From contig NZ_FNEI01000005.1 of assembly GCF_900099975.1 (NCBI RefSeq), positions 1-64,000 of the forward strand: a stretch of 64,000 nt of DNA. The letters are read 5' to 3'. A program made the position numbers and the translations under genes. The notes below the pieces were generated by a model that saw nothing but the letters and a program-made list of their open reading frames with translations, ran no database searches and was not told where the DNA came from. This stretch comes from Arthrobacter cupressi. GTDB lineage: Bacteria; Actinomycetota; Actinomycetes; Actinomycetales; Micrococcaceae. Positions within the stretch are counted from its first letter, which is position 1. The number at the start of each line of letters is the position of its first letter. This document shows, one piece after another, positions 32,584-42,043 of this stretch.

Positions 32584-34053
32584 TTAGTTGGGACGCAGGC
32601 TCAGGACGATTTCAACTGAAGTACCCCCGCCGTCGCGCGGGAACCACTGGATGCTGCCGCCCAGTTCGCTGGTGACAAGCGTCCGGACGATCTGCAGCCC
32701 CAGGCCCTCGGAATACGTACCTTCTGGAAGGCCTACGCCATCGTCCGAAATCGTCACTGTCAGCATTTCGTCGCCCTGGGGACCCGTGGACCGGTCCGCA
32801 ATCAGCCACACTGTACCGGCCCGGCCTTCAAGTCCGTGTTCCACGGCGTTGGTGACTAGTTCATTGATCACCAGGGCAAGCGGCGTGGCGAAGTCACTCG
32901 GGAGTTCGCCGAACATCCCCGAACGCTCGGTCCTGACATACTGCGACGGCGATGCCACCTCGGCCGACAAACGGAACTGTCGGCCGATCAGTTCGTCGAA
33001 GTCGACACTCTGGGTGAGGCCCTGTGACAGCGTTTCGTGGACGAGCGCGATGGTGGCCACCCGCCGCATCGCCTGTTCGAGGCCTTGCTTGGCTTCGTCG
33101 CTGACCATGCGGCGCGACTGCATCCGCAACAGGGCGGCCACCGTCTGCAGGTTGTTTTTCACCCGGTGGTGGATTTCCCGGATCGTGGCGTCTTTGGTTA
33201 CCAGTTCCAGTTCCCGCCGGCGGAGTTCGGAGACGTCCCGGCACAGCACCAGGGCGCCGAAGCGCTGATTCTCGTCACGCAGCGGGATCGCCCGGAGAGA
33301 CAGGCTCACGCCGCGCGACTCAATCTCACTACGCCACGGCATCCGCCCGGTGACCACCAACGGGAGTGTCTCATCGACCATCCTCCGGTCCTTGAGCAGG
33401 CCCGCAGTCACCTCGGCGAGTGAGCGCCCCTCCAGGGTCTCCACTTCGCCAAGGCGACGGAACGCAGAGACCCCGTTGGGGCTGGCGTACTGGACGATGC
33501 CGTCGGCGTCGAGCCGGATGAGCCCGTCGCCAACGCGCGGCGCCCCGCGGCGGGAACCGGTCGGGGACGCGAAGTCGGGCCAGAGGCCGAGGGTACCCAT
33601 CCGGAGCAGGTCGTACGCGCACTGACGGTAGGTCAACTCCAGGCGGGACGGCATCCTCGAACTGGAGAGGTCCATATGCGAGGTGACAACGGCGAGGGTC
33701 CGGCCGTTGCGCACCATCGGGACCGCTTCCACGCGCAGGGCCATCTCACTGCTCCAGCTTGTTTCACTGGAACGCTCGATCGAGCGACTGTTCCAAGCTT
33801 TGTCGACCAGGGGGCGGAGATCGGAACGGATCCCCTCCCCCACGAAGTCGGCGTGAAAGACCGTGTGGCTCGTCGACGGACGGACATGCGCCAGTGCAAT
33901 GTACCCGAACTCCGGGTGCGGAAACCACAGCGCAAGGTCCGCGAACGCCAGGTCGGCGACCATCTGCCAGTCGCCGACCAGAAGGTGCAGCCACTCGGCA
34001 TCCCCAGGCCCGAAATCAGCGTGTTCCCTGATGGGGTCTGTAAAGATTGCCAC
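32584..34053 (-). CDS. pdtaS: PdtaS-like sensor histidine kinase
   Basis: This 489-residue soluble kinase has the order GAF-like domain (about 1-150), PAS domain (about 175-280), a HisKA_2-type phosphoacceptor box IREIHHRVKNNLQTVAALLR (histidine near 295) and HATPase with VINELVTNAVEHGL and ISDDGVGLPEG. This is the PdtaS layout. In actinobacteria PdtaS phosphorylates the antiterminator PdtaR, which controls mRNA leaders. No PdtaR gene is in this window, and the pair is normally unlinked. The start is ATG 34053. It is convergent with whiB1 across a strong terminator and 30 bases from gdh. Confidence 0.9.
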   Translation of the reverse strand: MAIFTDPIREHADFGPGDAEWLHLLVGDWQMVADLAFADLALWFPHPEFGYIALAHVRPSTSHTVFHADFVGEGIRSDLRPLVDKAWNSRSIERSSETSWSSEMALRVEAVPMVRNGRTLAVVTSHMDLSSSRMPSRLELTYRQCAYDLLRMGTLGLWPDFASPTGSRRGAPRVGDGLIRLDADGIVQYASPNGVSAFRRLGEVETLEGRSLAEVTAGLLKDRRMVDETLPLVVTGRMPWRSEIESRGVSLSLRAIPLRDENQRFGALVLCRDVSELRRRELELVTKDATIREIHHRVKNNLQTVAALLRMQSRRMVSDEAKQGLEQAMRRVATIALVHETLSQGLTQSVDFDELIGRQFRLSAEVASPSQYVRTERSGMFGELPSDFATPLALVINELVTNAVEHGLEGRAGTVWLIADRSTGPQGDEMLTVTISDDGVGLPEGTYSEGLGLQIVRTLVTSELGGSIQWFPRDGGGTSVEIVLSLRPN

Positions 34054-34083
34054 TGCACCTCCATAGACGCCGCGGGACTTTCC

Positions 34084-37000
34084 CTAGCGGCGGACGATTG
34101 ACCTCAAGAGCCTCAATGCTACCGACAGAGAGGCCATGTCGTCGGCTTCGAGGGCGTTGACCTCATCGAACATGCTCTTCGCCCTGCCCAACTGCTCGGC
34201 GTTCAGCTGTTCCCAGGCCTTCAGGCGGTCCTCGGCGGCAGCACCGTCCTCACTCGACTCGAGCACCGACGTCGTCATGTCCGCGATCGTCGAATACAGG
34301 TCGTCCCGCAGCGCGGCGCGGGCCAGTGCCTGCCAGCGGTCGTCCCGCGGCAGGGCGCTGATCCGTTCCAGGAGCGAATCAACGTGGAAGCGGTTGAAGA
34401 CCGTGTAGTAGACGTTGCTGACCTCTTCCACCCGCAGCGAGCGGCTTTGGGCGATCCGGGCAATGTCCAAGAGGACGAAGCTTTCGAACAACTCGGACCA
34501 GCGGCGGGCCAGATTCTCAGGAAGGTTCCACTGGCGGCCGCGCTCGAGCCAGCCGAGCACGCGTTCCTTGTCATCCCCGCGCAGGTACTCGAGCACACGT
34601 GAGCGCATCGGGTCCAGCAGCGGCTTGAAGGATTCAACTATGTCGGCGATCGGCTTGCCGGCCATGCCCTGGGTGAGGAGCCAGCGCACCGCCCGGTCGA
34701 GCAGCCGCCGGATGTCCAGGTGGACCGCACTCCAGTGCTCGGTCGGGAAGGAAGCCGGCAGGGCGTTCAGCTCGGCCACCATGGCATCCAGTTCAAACAC
34801 CTCGCGCAGGGCGACAAAGGCCTTGGCAACCGCGAACTCGCTGGCGGAGGTCTCCTCCATGGTCCGGAAAGCGAAGGTGATGCCGCCGAGGTTAATCATG
34901 TCGTTGGCAACCACTGTCGCGATGATTTCACGCCGCAGCGGGTGCGAATCCAGTTCAGCGTCAAAGCGTTCCCGCAACTGCTGCGGGAAGTACTCCCGGA
35001 TGGTGCGGCGGAACCACGGATCGTCGGCCAGGTCCGAGCGCCCAAGGGCGGACGCCAGCTCGATCTTGGCGTAGGCCGCCAGCACCGACAGTTCCGGTGA
35101 GGTCAGTCCCTGGCCCTGTTCGAGCCGTTCCCGCAGGCTTGCGGTGGTGGGGAGCGCCTCCAGCTCGCGCTTGAGGTCGGCGTGCTGTTCCAGCCAGTCC
35201 ATCAGCCGCTCGTAGCTGGGGCTCCAGTCGGCGACCCGGGTGCGGTCATTGAGCAGCAGGATGTTCTGGTCGATGTTGTCTTCCAGCACGAGCCGGCCGA
35301 CCTCGTCGGTCATGTCGGCGAGGAAATCCGCGCGCTCGGTGGCCTCGAGCTTGCCGGCCTTGACCATGCGGTCCACAAAGATCTTGATGTTCACTTCATG
35401 GTCCGAGCAGTCCACGCCGGCGGAGTTGTCGATCGCGTCCGTGTTCAGGATGATGCCCTGGAGCGCCGCCTCGATACGTCCGCGCTGGGTCAGGCCGAGG
35501 TTGCCGCCTTCGCCGACCACCTTGACCCGGAGTTCACGTCCGTCGACGCGGATCGCGTCGTTTGCCTTGTCGCCGACCTGCGCGTTGGATTCGCTGCTTG
35601 CCTTGACGTAGGTTCCGATGCCGCCGTTGTAGAGCAGGTCGGCCGGGGCGAGCAGGATTGCACGGAGCAGTTCCGGCGGGCTCAGCTGCACGGTGCCTTC
35701 GGGCAGTCCCAGTGCGGCACGCACCTGTGCGGACACCGGAATCACTTTGGCCTGCCGCGGGAAGACCCCGCCGCCTTCGCTGATGAGGGAACGGTCGTAG
35801 TCGTCCCAGGACGAGCGCGGAAGTTCAAAGAGCCGCTGGCGCTCTGCGAAGGATGCCGCCGCATCCGGGGCCGGGTCGAGGAAGATGTGCCGGTGGTCGA
35901 AAGCGGCAAGCAGACGGATGTGCCGCGACAGCAGCATTCCATTGCCGAATACGTCGCCGGACATGTCGCCGACGCCCACCACCGTGAACTCTTCGTTCTG
36001 GGTATCCAGGTCCAGTTCGCTGAAATGCCGCTTGACTGATTCCCATGCCCCGCGGGCCGTGATGCCCATGGCCTTGTGGTCATAGCCGACGGATCCGCCT
36101 GAAGCGAAGGCGTCGCCGAGCCAGAATCCGTACTCCAAGGCAAGGCCGTTGGCGATGTCTGAGAACGTTGCCGTTCCCTTGTCGGCGGCAACCACCAGGT
36201 AGGAGTCGTCACCGTCCTGCCGGACCACGTTCGACGGCGGCACGATCGTCTCGCCATCGGCGTCACTGACCAGGTTGTCGGTGAGGTCGAGGAGGCCCCG
36301 GATGAACGTCTTGTAGCACTCGACGCCTTCCGCCATCCAGGCGGCACGGTCGACGGCCGGGTCCGGAAGTTGCTTGGCGTAGAAGCCGCCCTTGGCGCCG
36401 GTCGGAACGATCACGGCGTTCTTGACGGTCTGGGCCTTGACGAGGCCCAGGATCTCGGTGCGGAAATCTTCGCGGCGGTCCGACCAGCGCAGGCCGCCGC
36501 GGGCGACCTTTCCGAAGCGCAGGTGCACGCCCTCGACGCGCGGCGAGTACACCCAGATTTCGAACATCGGGCGGGGGAACGGCAGTCCGTCGATCTGCGT
36601 CGGGTCGAGCTTGAAGCTGACGTGGCCCTTGCCCTGGTAGAAGTTCGTGCGGAGCGTCGATTCGATCAGGTTGACGAATGTCCGCAGCACCCGGTCGGCG
36701 TCGAGGGTCGCCACCTGGTCGATGGCCTTGGCCAGGCGGGCCCGCGCGCTGTCCTGCCGGTCCCCGCGGGTGGCTTCCTCGAGGGCCGGATCGAAACGGG
36801 CAGCGAAGAGTTCCAGGAGGCCATGGGCAACTTCGGGGTTCGACAGGAGGGTGTCGGCGATGAACTCGAAGGAGTTCGTGTTGCCCATCTGGCGCATGTA
36901 CTTGGCGTATGCGCGGAGCACGACGACCTGGCGCCAGGCCAATCCTTCGCGCAGAACGAGCCGGTCGAAGCTGTCGGATTCCACGGAAGCAGTCACCGCG

Positions 37001-38934
37001 GCCGCAAACGATTCAGCGAGAAGCTTCCCGGTGGCGAGTGGATCAACGCCGGAGGGGTACTTCAGGCCGAGGTCGTACAGGAAGAAGTCGCGGTGGTCTG
37101 CAGTCTCGATCTCGAAGGGCCGTTCGTCGAGGACTTCGAGCCCGAGGTTGTGGAAGTAGGGAAGGATCTGGCTCAGGCTCTTCGGTTCGAGCAGGTAGAG
37201 CTTGACCCGGGCGTCTTCCTCAAGGGATTCACCCGCGCCCTTGGGCAGGTAGACATGGACACCCGGAAGTGCCTGGGCAGGTGCTTCACGGACGGCGGTG
37301 GCGGCGCCGTATTCCTCGAAGCGGGCAATGTCTTCCAGTGCATCTTCTACTTCGAAGTCCACCCGGTAGCTCGCGGGGAAGGCGTCAGCCCACACCGCGG
37401 ACCTGCGTTCGGCGTCTTCGCCGCTCCAGCGTTCCCGGACCACCTCGGAAATGCCTTCGCCCCAGGAGCGGGAGGCCCTCACGAGCCGCTTTTCGAGGGC
37501 CGCAGCATCCACTTCGCCAAGTTCGGCTTCACGGGGCAGCCGGATCCGGAAGAAGACACGGGCGAGGGCGGACTCGGTGATGCGGGCCTCGTAGTCAATG
37601 CTTTCCGCCGCGAAGGTTTCGCGGAGTTCCTGCTCGATCCGCAGGCGGACGTTCGTGGTGTAGCGGTCACGCGGGAGGTACACCACGGCGGACATGAACC
37701 GCCCGTAAATGTCCGGGCGGAGGAACAGCTTGGTGCGGCGCCGTTCCTGCAGACGCTGGATACCGAGGGCCGTCTCCGCCAGGTCTTCAGTTTCGATCTG
37801 GAATAGCTCGTCCCTCGGGTAGGTCTCCAGGATGCCCACGAGGTCCTTGCCGGAGTGGGAATCCCGCGGGAAGCCCGCGGAGCCCAGGACGGCATCGACC
37901 TTTTCGCGGACGATCGGGATGCTGCGGACGGAACCCGTGTAGGCGCTGGTGGCGAACAGGCCGATGAAACGGCGTTCGCCGTTCACGTTGCCGGCCGCGT
38001 CGAAACTCTTGACACCGATGTAGTCGAGGTAGGCCGGGCGGTGGACCGTGGACCGGGAGTTCGCTTTGGTGATCACGAGCGCGCGCTTCTCGCGCGCCTT
38101 GCGGCGGCCGGCGTCGGTCAGGTGCTGGATCTGGTGCGGGTGGTCGCCCGCACGGAGAAGGCCAAGTCCACTCCCGTCGCGCAGTTCCAGCACGTCTTCA
38201 CCGTCTTCGGTGATCAGGTCATATTCGCGGTAACCCAGGAAGGTGAAGTTTCCGTTGTCCAGCCAGCGGAGCAAGTCCTGGGTCTGCCGCAGTTCGGCGA
38301 TGTCTTCGGGGTGGGTCACCTTGTCGAGGGAGGAAGCAAGCTCAAGGGCCTTGCTGCGCATCTTCGGCCAGTCCTCAACGGCGACCCGGACATCGCGCAG
38401 GACCCGGCGGATGCCGTCGAGCAGCTCCTGCTGCGCGGCGTCGGGAACGCGGTCGACCTCGACGGCGATCCAGGACTCCATGTGGGACGCATTGAGTCCC
38501 TCGGCGAAAAGCCGGGAAATGTCCGGCAGGGCCGCAGTGTCGCCGCTGGAGATGCCGACGGTGGCGGGGACACGGGCGACGCCGGCAAGGTTGCCATCAG
38601 CATCCCGGGACACCACGAACAAGGGGTGCATGACCAGCCTGATGGCGCAATTCTGGCGAACGAGTTCCGCATTCACGGAGTCGACCAGGAAGGGCATGTC
38701 ATCGGTGACGATGTAGACGATGCTGCGGTCGGCCTCGTTGGCGATCTGGATGTTGGCGCTGCCCGGATTGCGCTTCTTGGCGACCTCCCGGTGGGCCAGG
38801 GCCCGGGCGTTCAGCCTTTCGGCGGAGTATCCGCGCGCGTCCTCCTCTGCCAGATGCTCGTAGTAGTCTCCGAGGAAACCTTCACGGCCCACACCCGTTG
38901 CGGAACGATCCTCCACGCTGGATCCTGACGACAT
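34084..38934 (-). CDS. gdhB: Large NAD-dependent glutamate dehydrogenase
   Basis: The protein has about 1616 residues, the size of the bacterial 180-kDa NAD-GDH class. The N-terminal regulatory region (ACT-like parts, about 1-700) precedes the catalytic core containing GGLRWSDRREDFRTE, the lysine-rich PTGAKGGFYAK and VVGVGDMSGDVFGNGML. It converts glutamate to 2-oxoglutarate and ammonia with NAD, a mainly catabolic role balancing carbon and nitrogen. ATG 38934 has GGAGG 9 bases upstream; a GTG at 38940 is too close to it. It stands alone between pdtaS and the CpaE-like gene. Confidence 0.95.
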   Translation of the reverse strand: MSSGSSVEDRSATGVGREGFLGDYYEHLAEEDARGYSAERLNARALAHREVAKKRNPGSANIQIANEADRSIVYIVTDDMPFLVDSVNAELVRQNCAIRLVMHPLFVVSRDADGNLAGVARVPATVGISSGDTAALPDISRLFAEGLNASHMESWIAVEVDRVPDAAQQELLDGIRRVLRDVRVAVEDWPKMRSKALELASSLDKVTHPEDIAELRQTQDLLRWLDNGNFTFLGYREYDLITEDGEDVLELRDGSGLGLLRAGDHPHQIQHLTDAGRRKAREKRALVITKANSRSTVHRPAYLDYIGVKSFDAAGNVNGERRFIGLFATSAYTGSVRSIPIVREKVDAVLGSAGFPRDSHSGKDLVGILETYPRDELFQIETEDLAETALGIQRLQERRRTKLFLRPDIYGRFMSAVVYLPRDRYTTNVRLRIEQELRETFAAESIDYEARITESALARVFFRIRLPREAELGEVDAAALEKRLVRASRSWGEGISEVVRERWSGEDAERRSAVWADAFPASYRVDFEVEDALEDIARFEEYGAATAVREAPAQALPGVHVYLPKGAGESLEEDARVKLYLLEPKSLSQILPYFHNLGLEVLDERPFEIETADHRDFFLYDLGLKYPSGVDPLATGKLLAESFAAAVTASVESDSFDRLVLREGLAWRQVVVLRAYAKYMRQMGNTNSFEFIADTLLSNPEVAHGLLELFAARFDPALEEATRGDRQDSARARLAKAIDQVATLDADRVLRTFVNLIESTLRTNFYQGKGHVSFKLDPTQIDGLPFPRPMFEIWVYSPRVEGVHLRFGKVARGGLRWSDRREDFRTEILGLVKAQTVKNAVIVPTGAKGGFYAKQLPDPAVDRAAWMAEGVECYKTFIRGLLDLTDNLVSDADGETIVPPSNVVRQDGDDSYLVVAADKGTATFSDIANGLALEYGFWLGDAFASGGSVGYDHKAMGITARGAWESVKRHFSELDLDTQNEEFTVVGVGDMSGDVFGNGMLLSRHIRLLAAFDHRHIFLDPAPDAAASFAERQRLFELPRSSWDDYDRSLISEGGGVFPRQAKVIPVSAQVRAALGLPEGTVQLSPPELLRAILLAPADLLYNGGIGTYVKASSESNAQVGDKANDAIRVDGRELRVKVVGEGGNLGLTQRGRIEAALQGIILNTDAIDNSAGVDCSDHEVNIKIFVDRMVKAGKLEATERADFLADMTDEVGRLVLEDNIDQNILLLNDRTRVADWSPSYERLMDWLEQHADLKRELEALPTTASLRERLEQGQGLTSPELSVLAAYAKIELASALGRSDLADDPWFRRTIREYFPQQLRERFDAELDSHPLRREIIATVVANDMINLGGITFAFRTMEETSASEFAVAKAFVALREVFELDAMVAELNALPASFPTEHWSAVHLDIRRLLDRAVRWLLTQGMAGKPIADIVESFKPLLDPMRSRVLEYLRGDDKERVLGWLERGRQWNLPENLARRWSELFESFVLLDIARIAQSRSLRVEEVSNVYYTVFNRFHVDSLLERISALPRDDRWQALARAALRDDLYSTIADMTTSVLESSEDGAAAEDRLKAWEQLNAEQLGRAKSMFDEVNALEADDMASLSVALRLLRSIVRR

Positions 38935-38992
38935 CGACACACGCCTCCATCACGTCTTGTTTTGCTGCGTCTTTGCAGCCCACATGGCGAGC

Positions 38993-40309
38993 CTAACGCT
39001 TAAGCAACCGCCTTGCTCTGGATGGGCGTACAGAGGATCTTGAAATTCCCTGGGCAGGCGCACAAACGAGTCCGGCGATCGCGCGACGAAGTGGCGACTC
39101 GGCTGCCACCTCGAAGAGAACCGAGCCGGACAGCAGCGCCGCATCGCAAGTATCAGGCTCCGACGGCAGGAAAGCCGAGATCTCTCCAGCCGGGGAATAG
39201 CGCTGCCAGGCTTCGCGCAGTTGCCGCTCAGGGGAACGTCCGGCCGCAGATGCCCGGACTTTGTTGAGGACAATCCGCGGAGCGGCCTGGGGTACAGCAT
39301 CATCCAGTTCGGCGAGGCCCCGGACAAGCCTGGGGACCCCGATGGCATCTGCCGAACCCACCGCGAAGACAGTGTCCGCGAGTTCCAGGCTGCGCAGCGT
39401 GGCCGCGTTCCGCCGCGGCGCCATGGTGTCAAAGCTCAGTTCTTCATCCGCTTCAAGGCAGAACCCTGCGTCAACCACGATGACGTCGGCAATCTTCCTG
39501 GCCTGTTCGAACACGCCGGAAAGGGCCGCGGCGCGAAGTTCCGTCCACCGGTCAGCCCTGGTGATTCCGGTCAGGACCCGGAATTCACCGGACTTCGTGA
39601 AAACGGAGGCCGCGACCTTTTTCAGGGAGTCTCCGTCCAACAGCCCTTGCTCCGCCAGCCGGCAAGCCTGCGCGAGTCCAGCCGACTCGTCCAGCAGGCC
39701 CAGGGTGGCCGCCACGCTCGCGCCGTAACTGTCGGCGTCGACGAGCAGGACCACCTTGCCTTCGGCGGCAAGCTCCGCGGCGATGTTCACCGCCACCAGC
39801 GTCCGGCCCGGAGCCCCCGCCGGTCCCCAGACAGCGACGATCTCGCCGTTGCCGCTCGGCGCAGGTACTTCCTCGGCAACGGCCGGTCCGGCCGGCCGCA
39901 ATCCGGCCGACGGATCCGCCAGACCGGAATCACGCGGCTCGGGCTGCCTCGGACCGCGGCCCGTGAGCTGATGCACGGCGTCGGAGATCTTCGCGGCCAA
40001 GCCTGCCGCATCAACATCCGGGAGCGCCGTGATCACTCCGATGGCCCGCAGCCGCGCCGCTTCCCCAGGGTCCCCGACAAGCCCGACGACGGCGACGCCC
40101 ACCGCCGAGAGGCGGTCCACAAGCGAGGCCGTGAGGTCCTCGCTGCCCTCCGCGACCACGGCCGCGCGTGCGAGGCCGCTTTGGCAGGCGGCGAGCAGCT
40201 CCGCCAACTCATCGCAGCGCCGCACCACGGTGACCGGGCCGTGCAGTCTTTCGAGTCCCCCGACGAGATCTTCCTGGGACTGACCCACTGTGACAACGGG
40301 GATGCTCAT
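38993..40309 (-). CDS. CpaE-like MinD/ParA-family protein with altered Walker A
   Basis: This 438-residue protein has an N-terminal receiver-like part (about 1-130) and a C-terminal P-loop domain from about 160 with VAVWGPAGAPGRTLVAVNIA. VLLVDADSYGASVAATLG and VIVVDAGFCLEADEE follow. The arginine in GAPGRT replaces the usual lysine, and the first deviant lysine of MinD proteins is absent. Related proteins (CpaE/TadZ) localise pilus machines. Only a CpaB/SAF-like partner is present here. The start ATG 40309 overlaps that gene's stop by 4 bases. It ends in a basic stretch, RRLLKR. Confidence 0.8.
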   Translation of the reverse strand: MSIPVVTVGQSQEDLVGGLERLHGPVTVVRRCDELAELLAACQSGLARAAVVAEGSEDLTASLVDRLSAVGVAVVGLVGDPGEAARLRAIGVITALPDVDAAGLAAKISDAVHQLTGRGPRQPEPRDSGLADPSAGLRPAGPAVAEEVPAPSGNGEIVAVWGPAGAPGRTLVAVNIAAELAAEGKVVLLVDADSYGASVAATLGLLDESAGLAQACRLAEQGLLDGDSLKKVAASVFTKSGEFRVLTGITRADRWTELRAAALSGVFEQARKIADVIVVDAGFCLEADEELSFDTMAPRRNAATLRSLELADTVFAVGSADAIGVPRLVRGLAELDDAVPQAAPRIVLNKVRASAAGRSPERQLREAWQRYSPAGEISAFLPSEPDTCDAALLSGSVLFEVAAESPLRRAIAGLVCAPAQGISRSSVRPSRARRLLKR

Positions 40310-40950
40310 TTCACGGTCCCCGCAGGGTTCCACACCACTGCTACTTTTGCCTTGTTTGCTTGGGCACCGAGCAGCTTCGGCATCTGTTCGTCGGTGACGA
40401 GGACCAGCACAACCGTTTGCTTGGATGCCCCGAGCGCTGACGATCCCTCGGTGACCTGCGCGATTTCCGCACCCGGCAGCAGAAGGCGCGGCTCGGCGAA
40501 ACCATTCTGCGCATCCGGCAGAGACACCCATACATCCACCCGCGAACCGGGTACTGCCTGGGCCGGCAGGGAGTCCTCGACGGTGACGGCCACCGGCTTC
40601 CGGTCCAAAGCGTCTGCATCTCCCAGACTTTCCCTGGGCAGAAGCTGGTTCTTGGCTACACGCTGGACCGCCACCTTCCCCTCGGGCAGTCCTGATTCGA
40701 CGGTGACATAGCCGGACTCCACATCGTCCAGCCGGACTTTGGCGACGGAGAGATCGTCCCGGCTCAGCTTCTGGCCCACCGCGATGCCCTCGCGTGCGAC
40801 GTATACCTGGACAGTGCGGTCCGCGGCGCCGACCAACGCGATAACGCCTGCGACCGAAGCAAGCACCAGCAGAATCCCGACCAGGAGCCGGGGATCCTTC
40901 CATGACGGTTTCTTAAGCCGTGCCGCCGCGGCTGTAGTACTCGCGCTCAT
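40306..40950 (-). CDS. SAF-domain (CpaB-like) membrane-anchored protein
   Basis: This 214-residue protein has one N-terminal membrane helix (about residues 22-42) followed by a SAF domain (about 48-115) with VYVAREGIAVGQKLSRDDL. An extracytoplasmic region follows that resembles the CpaB/RcpC family. Such proteins are thought to bind wall material around Flp pilus channels. The ATG at 40950 follows GGGGGA by 6 bases; an earlier start at 40971 has no such site. It is co-translated with the CpaE-like protein, but no other tad/flp gene is in the window. Confidence 0.8.
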   Translation of the reverse strand: MSASTTAAAARLKKPSWKDPRLLVGILLVLASVAGVIALVGAADRTVQVYVAREGIAVGQKLSRDDLSVAKVRLDDVESGYVTVESGLPEGKVAVQRVAKNQLLPRESLGDADALDRKPVAVTVEDSLPAQAVPGSRVDVWVSLPDAQNGFAEPRLLLPGAEIAQVTEGSSALGASKQTVVLVLVTDEQMPKLLGAQANKAKVAVVWNPAGTVK

Positions 40951-41055
40951 GGTCAGTCCCCCTGGTTGCATCGGCGGCCGCCCGGCCGCGCATCGCCTTC
41001 ATTCTGACTGCAATCCCACCTGTTCCAAAGTCAAGAAGTCCAAATCACACCAAAC

Positions 41056-41064
41056 TGTGGATAA
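41056..41064 (-). promoter_or_regulatory. DnaA-box-like nonamer
   Basis: TTATCCACA on the minus strand, a perfect match to the general DnaA box, lies in the intergenic region between the SAF gene and the HTH gene, 38 bases before the latter. It is a single copy; the role is unproven. Confidence 0.35.
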
Positions 41065-41102
41065 CCGGACCAAGACATGCCAGGAAGTGGCAAAATGGTG
41101 TC

Positions 41103-41321
41103 ATGCCCCGATTCCTCACCCTTGCAGACGTCGCCGAACAGTTGCAGATCAACTCGCCGCAGGCCTATGCCCTCGTGCGAAGCGGCGAACTGAAGGCCAT
41201 CCAAGTCGGAGGCCGGGGCCAGTGGCGTGTCGAAGAGACCATGCTGGAGCAATACATCCAGGAGCGATACGCGGAAGCCAGCCGCATGATTGAAGAGACG
41301 AAGGCGAAATCCTCCCACTAG
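41103..41321 (+). CDS. Small helix-turn-helix (MerR/excisionase-like) DNA-binding protein
   Basis: This 72-residue protein has an HTH_17/winged-helix pattern: LTLADVAEQLQINSPQAYALVRSGEL, then the wing IQVGGRGQWRV and a C-terminal helix EQYIQERYAEASRM. Proteins of this size include BldC-like regulators, which bind direct repeats head to tail. No phage genes are near, so an excisionase role is unlikely. The only AGGA-like site is 17 bases before the ATG, and CAAAAT ends 6 bases before it, so the message may be almost leaderless. It is convergent with the next gene, 10 bases apart. Confidence 0.85.
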   Translation: MPRFLTLADVAEQLQINSPQAYALVRSGELKAIQVGGRGQWRVEETMLEQYIQERYAEASRMIEETKAKSSH

Positions 41322-41331
41322 GCAACGCCAC

Positions 41332-41901
41332 CTAGAGCTCCTGCCCCCGCAGGGAACGCAGGGCGGCCAGCGTCGCGAAAGGCACGGTCACTACAGAGCT
41401 GACGTTGCCTTGCCGCCTGGCCTCTCCCGCGGACGTGACCGCAAGATCGAAATGGTCTTTCCCGACACGGTCTATTACGCCGAAGAGCGCCCTTTCCTGG
41501 GTCGCGGCCATCGCCAGATGGACTGTTACTTCGGACCGGTCCCTGGCCAGTCCCCGCAGCGCACTCGCCAGACCCATCCGCGCACGCACGCCTGAATCCT
41601 GAAGGACGTCGCGACCGACCCCCTGGTACCTGGCCACCGCGGAATACGGCACCAGCCACTGCTGCGGCGCCTCGTTCAGCACAATCCATTCGCTGCCCAC
41701 GTGGGCCAGGACGCCTGATACCTGCAGCCCTGATGACAACAAGACCGCGAGCTCCCGGCCCAGGGCGGCGCGGAGCCGGTCAGCCAAGGCGATGCCGGCG
41801 ATCTCAACGCGGGCCCGCTCCGAAACCTCCGACTCAAGCACCAGCCGTTGTTCGGCAGCGAGCTGCGCCTCCATGTCTTGAAAGAGAGCGTCCCATCGCA
41901 T
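41332..41901 (-). CDS. Conserved actinobacterial hypothetical protein
   Basis: This 189-residue, leucine- and alanine-rich soluble protein runs from ATG 41901 (MRWDALFQDMEAQLAAEQRL). An N-terminal coiled-coil-like helix (about 1-45) precedes a beta-rich part with VLAHVGSEWIVLNE and HFDLAVTSAGEARR. The repeated GxVxxVGxDxxxL-like pattern suggests two small beta-barrels, but I cannot name a family. A longer frame reaches 42018, but those codons lie in the shared promoter region. It is divergent from the LysM gene and convergent with the HTH gene. Confidence 0.72.
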   Translation of the reverse strand: MRWDALFQDMEAQLAAEQRLVLESEVSERARVEIAGIALADRLRAALGRELAVLLSSGLQVSGVLAHVGSEWIVLNEAPQQWLVPYSAVARYQGVGRDVLQDSGVRARMGLASALRGLARDRSEVTVHLAMAATQERALFGVIDRVGKDHFDLAVTSAGEARRQGNVSSVVTVPFATLAALRSLRGQEL

Positions 41902-42002
41902 CCCGTCAGCGTAAGGGGGCACCTCTGCCGGGTCAATTTTCGAACGAAGTTGCAATATCACTGGACAAAACCCAGTATCCGTGCTCAAAATTGCCTCAGA
42001 TA

Positions 42003-42029
42003 CATCAAATGACATCAAACGGCATCAAA
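42003..42029 (+). repeat. Three CATCAAA direct repeats at 10-bp spacing
   Basis: CATCAAA occurs at 42003, 42013 and 42023, exactly one helical turn apart, with a weaker CTCAAA at 41984. The array lies directly upstream of the LysM gene's ribosome site. It looks like an operator for a protein binding one DNA face. Confidence 0.6.
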
Positions 42030-42043
42030 ACGAGGAGAAGTTC

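Noticed and set aside
36370..38928. Large plus-strand frames over the gdh gene
   Set aside because: Antisense to a well-recognised protein, with low-complexity content and no ribosome site.
41103..41321. Excisionase of an integrated element
   Set aside because: No integrase, att-like repeats or phage genes nearby; flanking genes are chromosomal.
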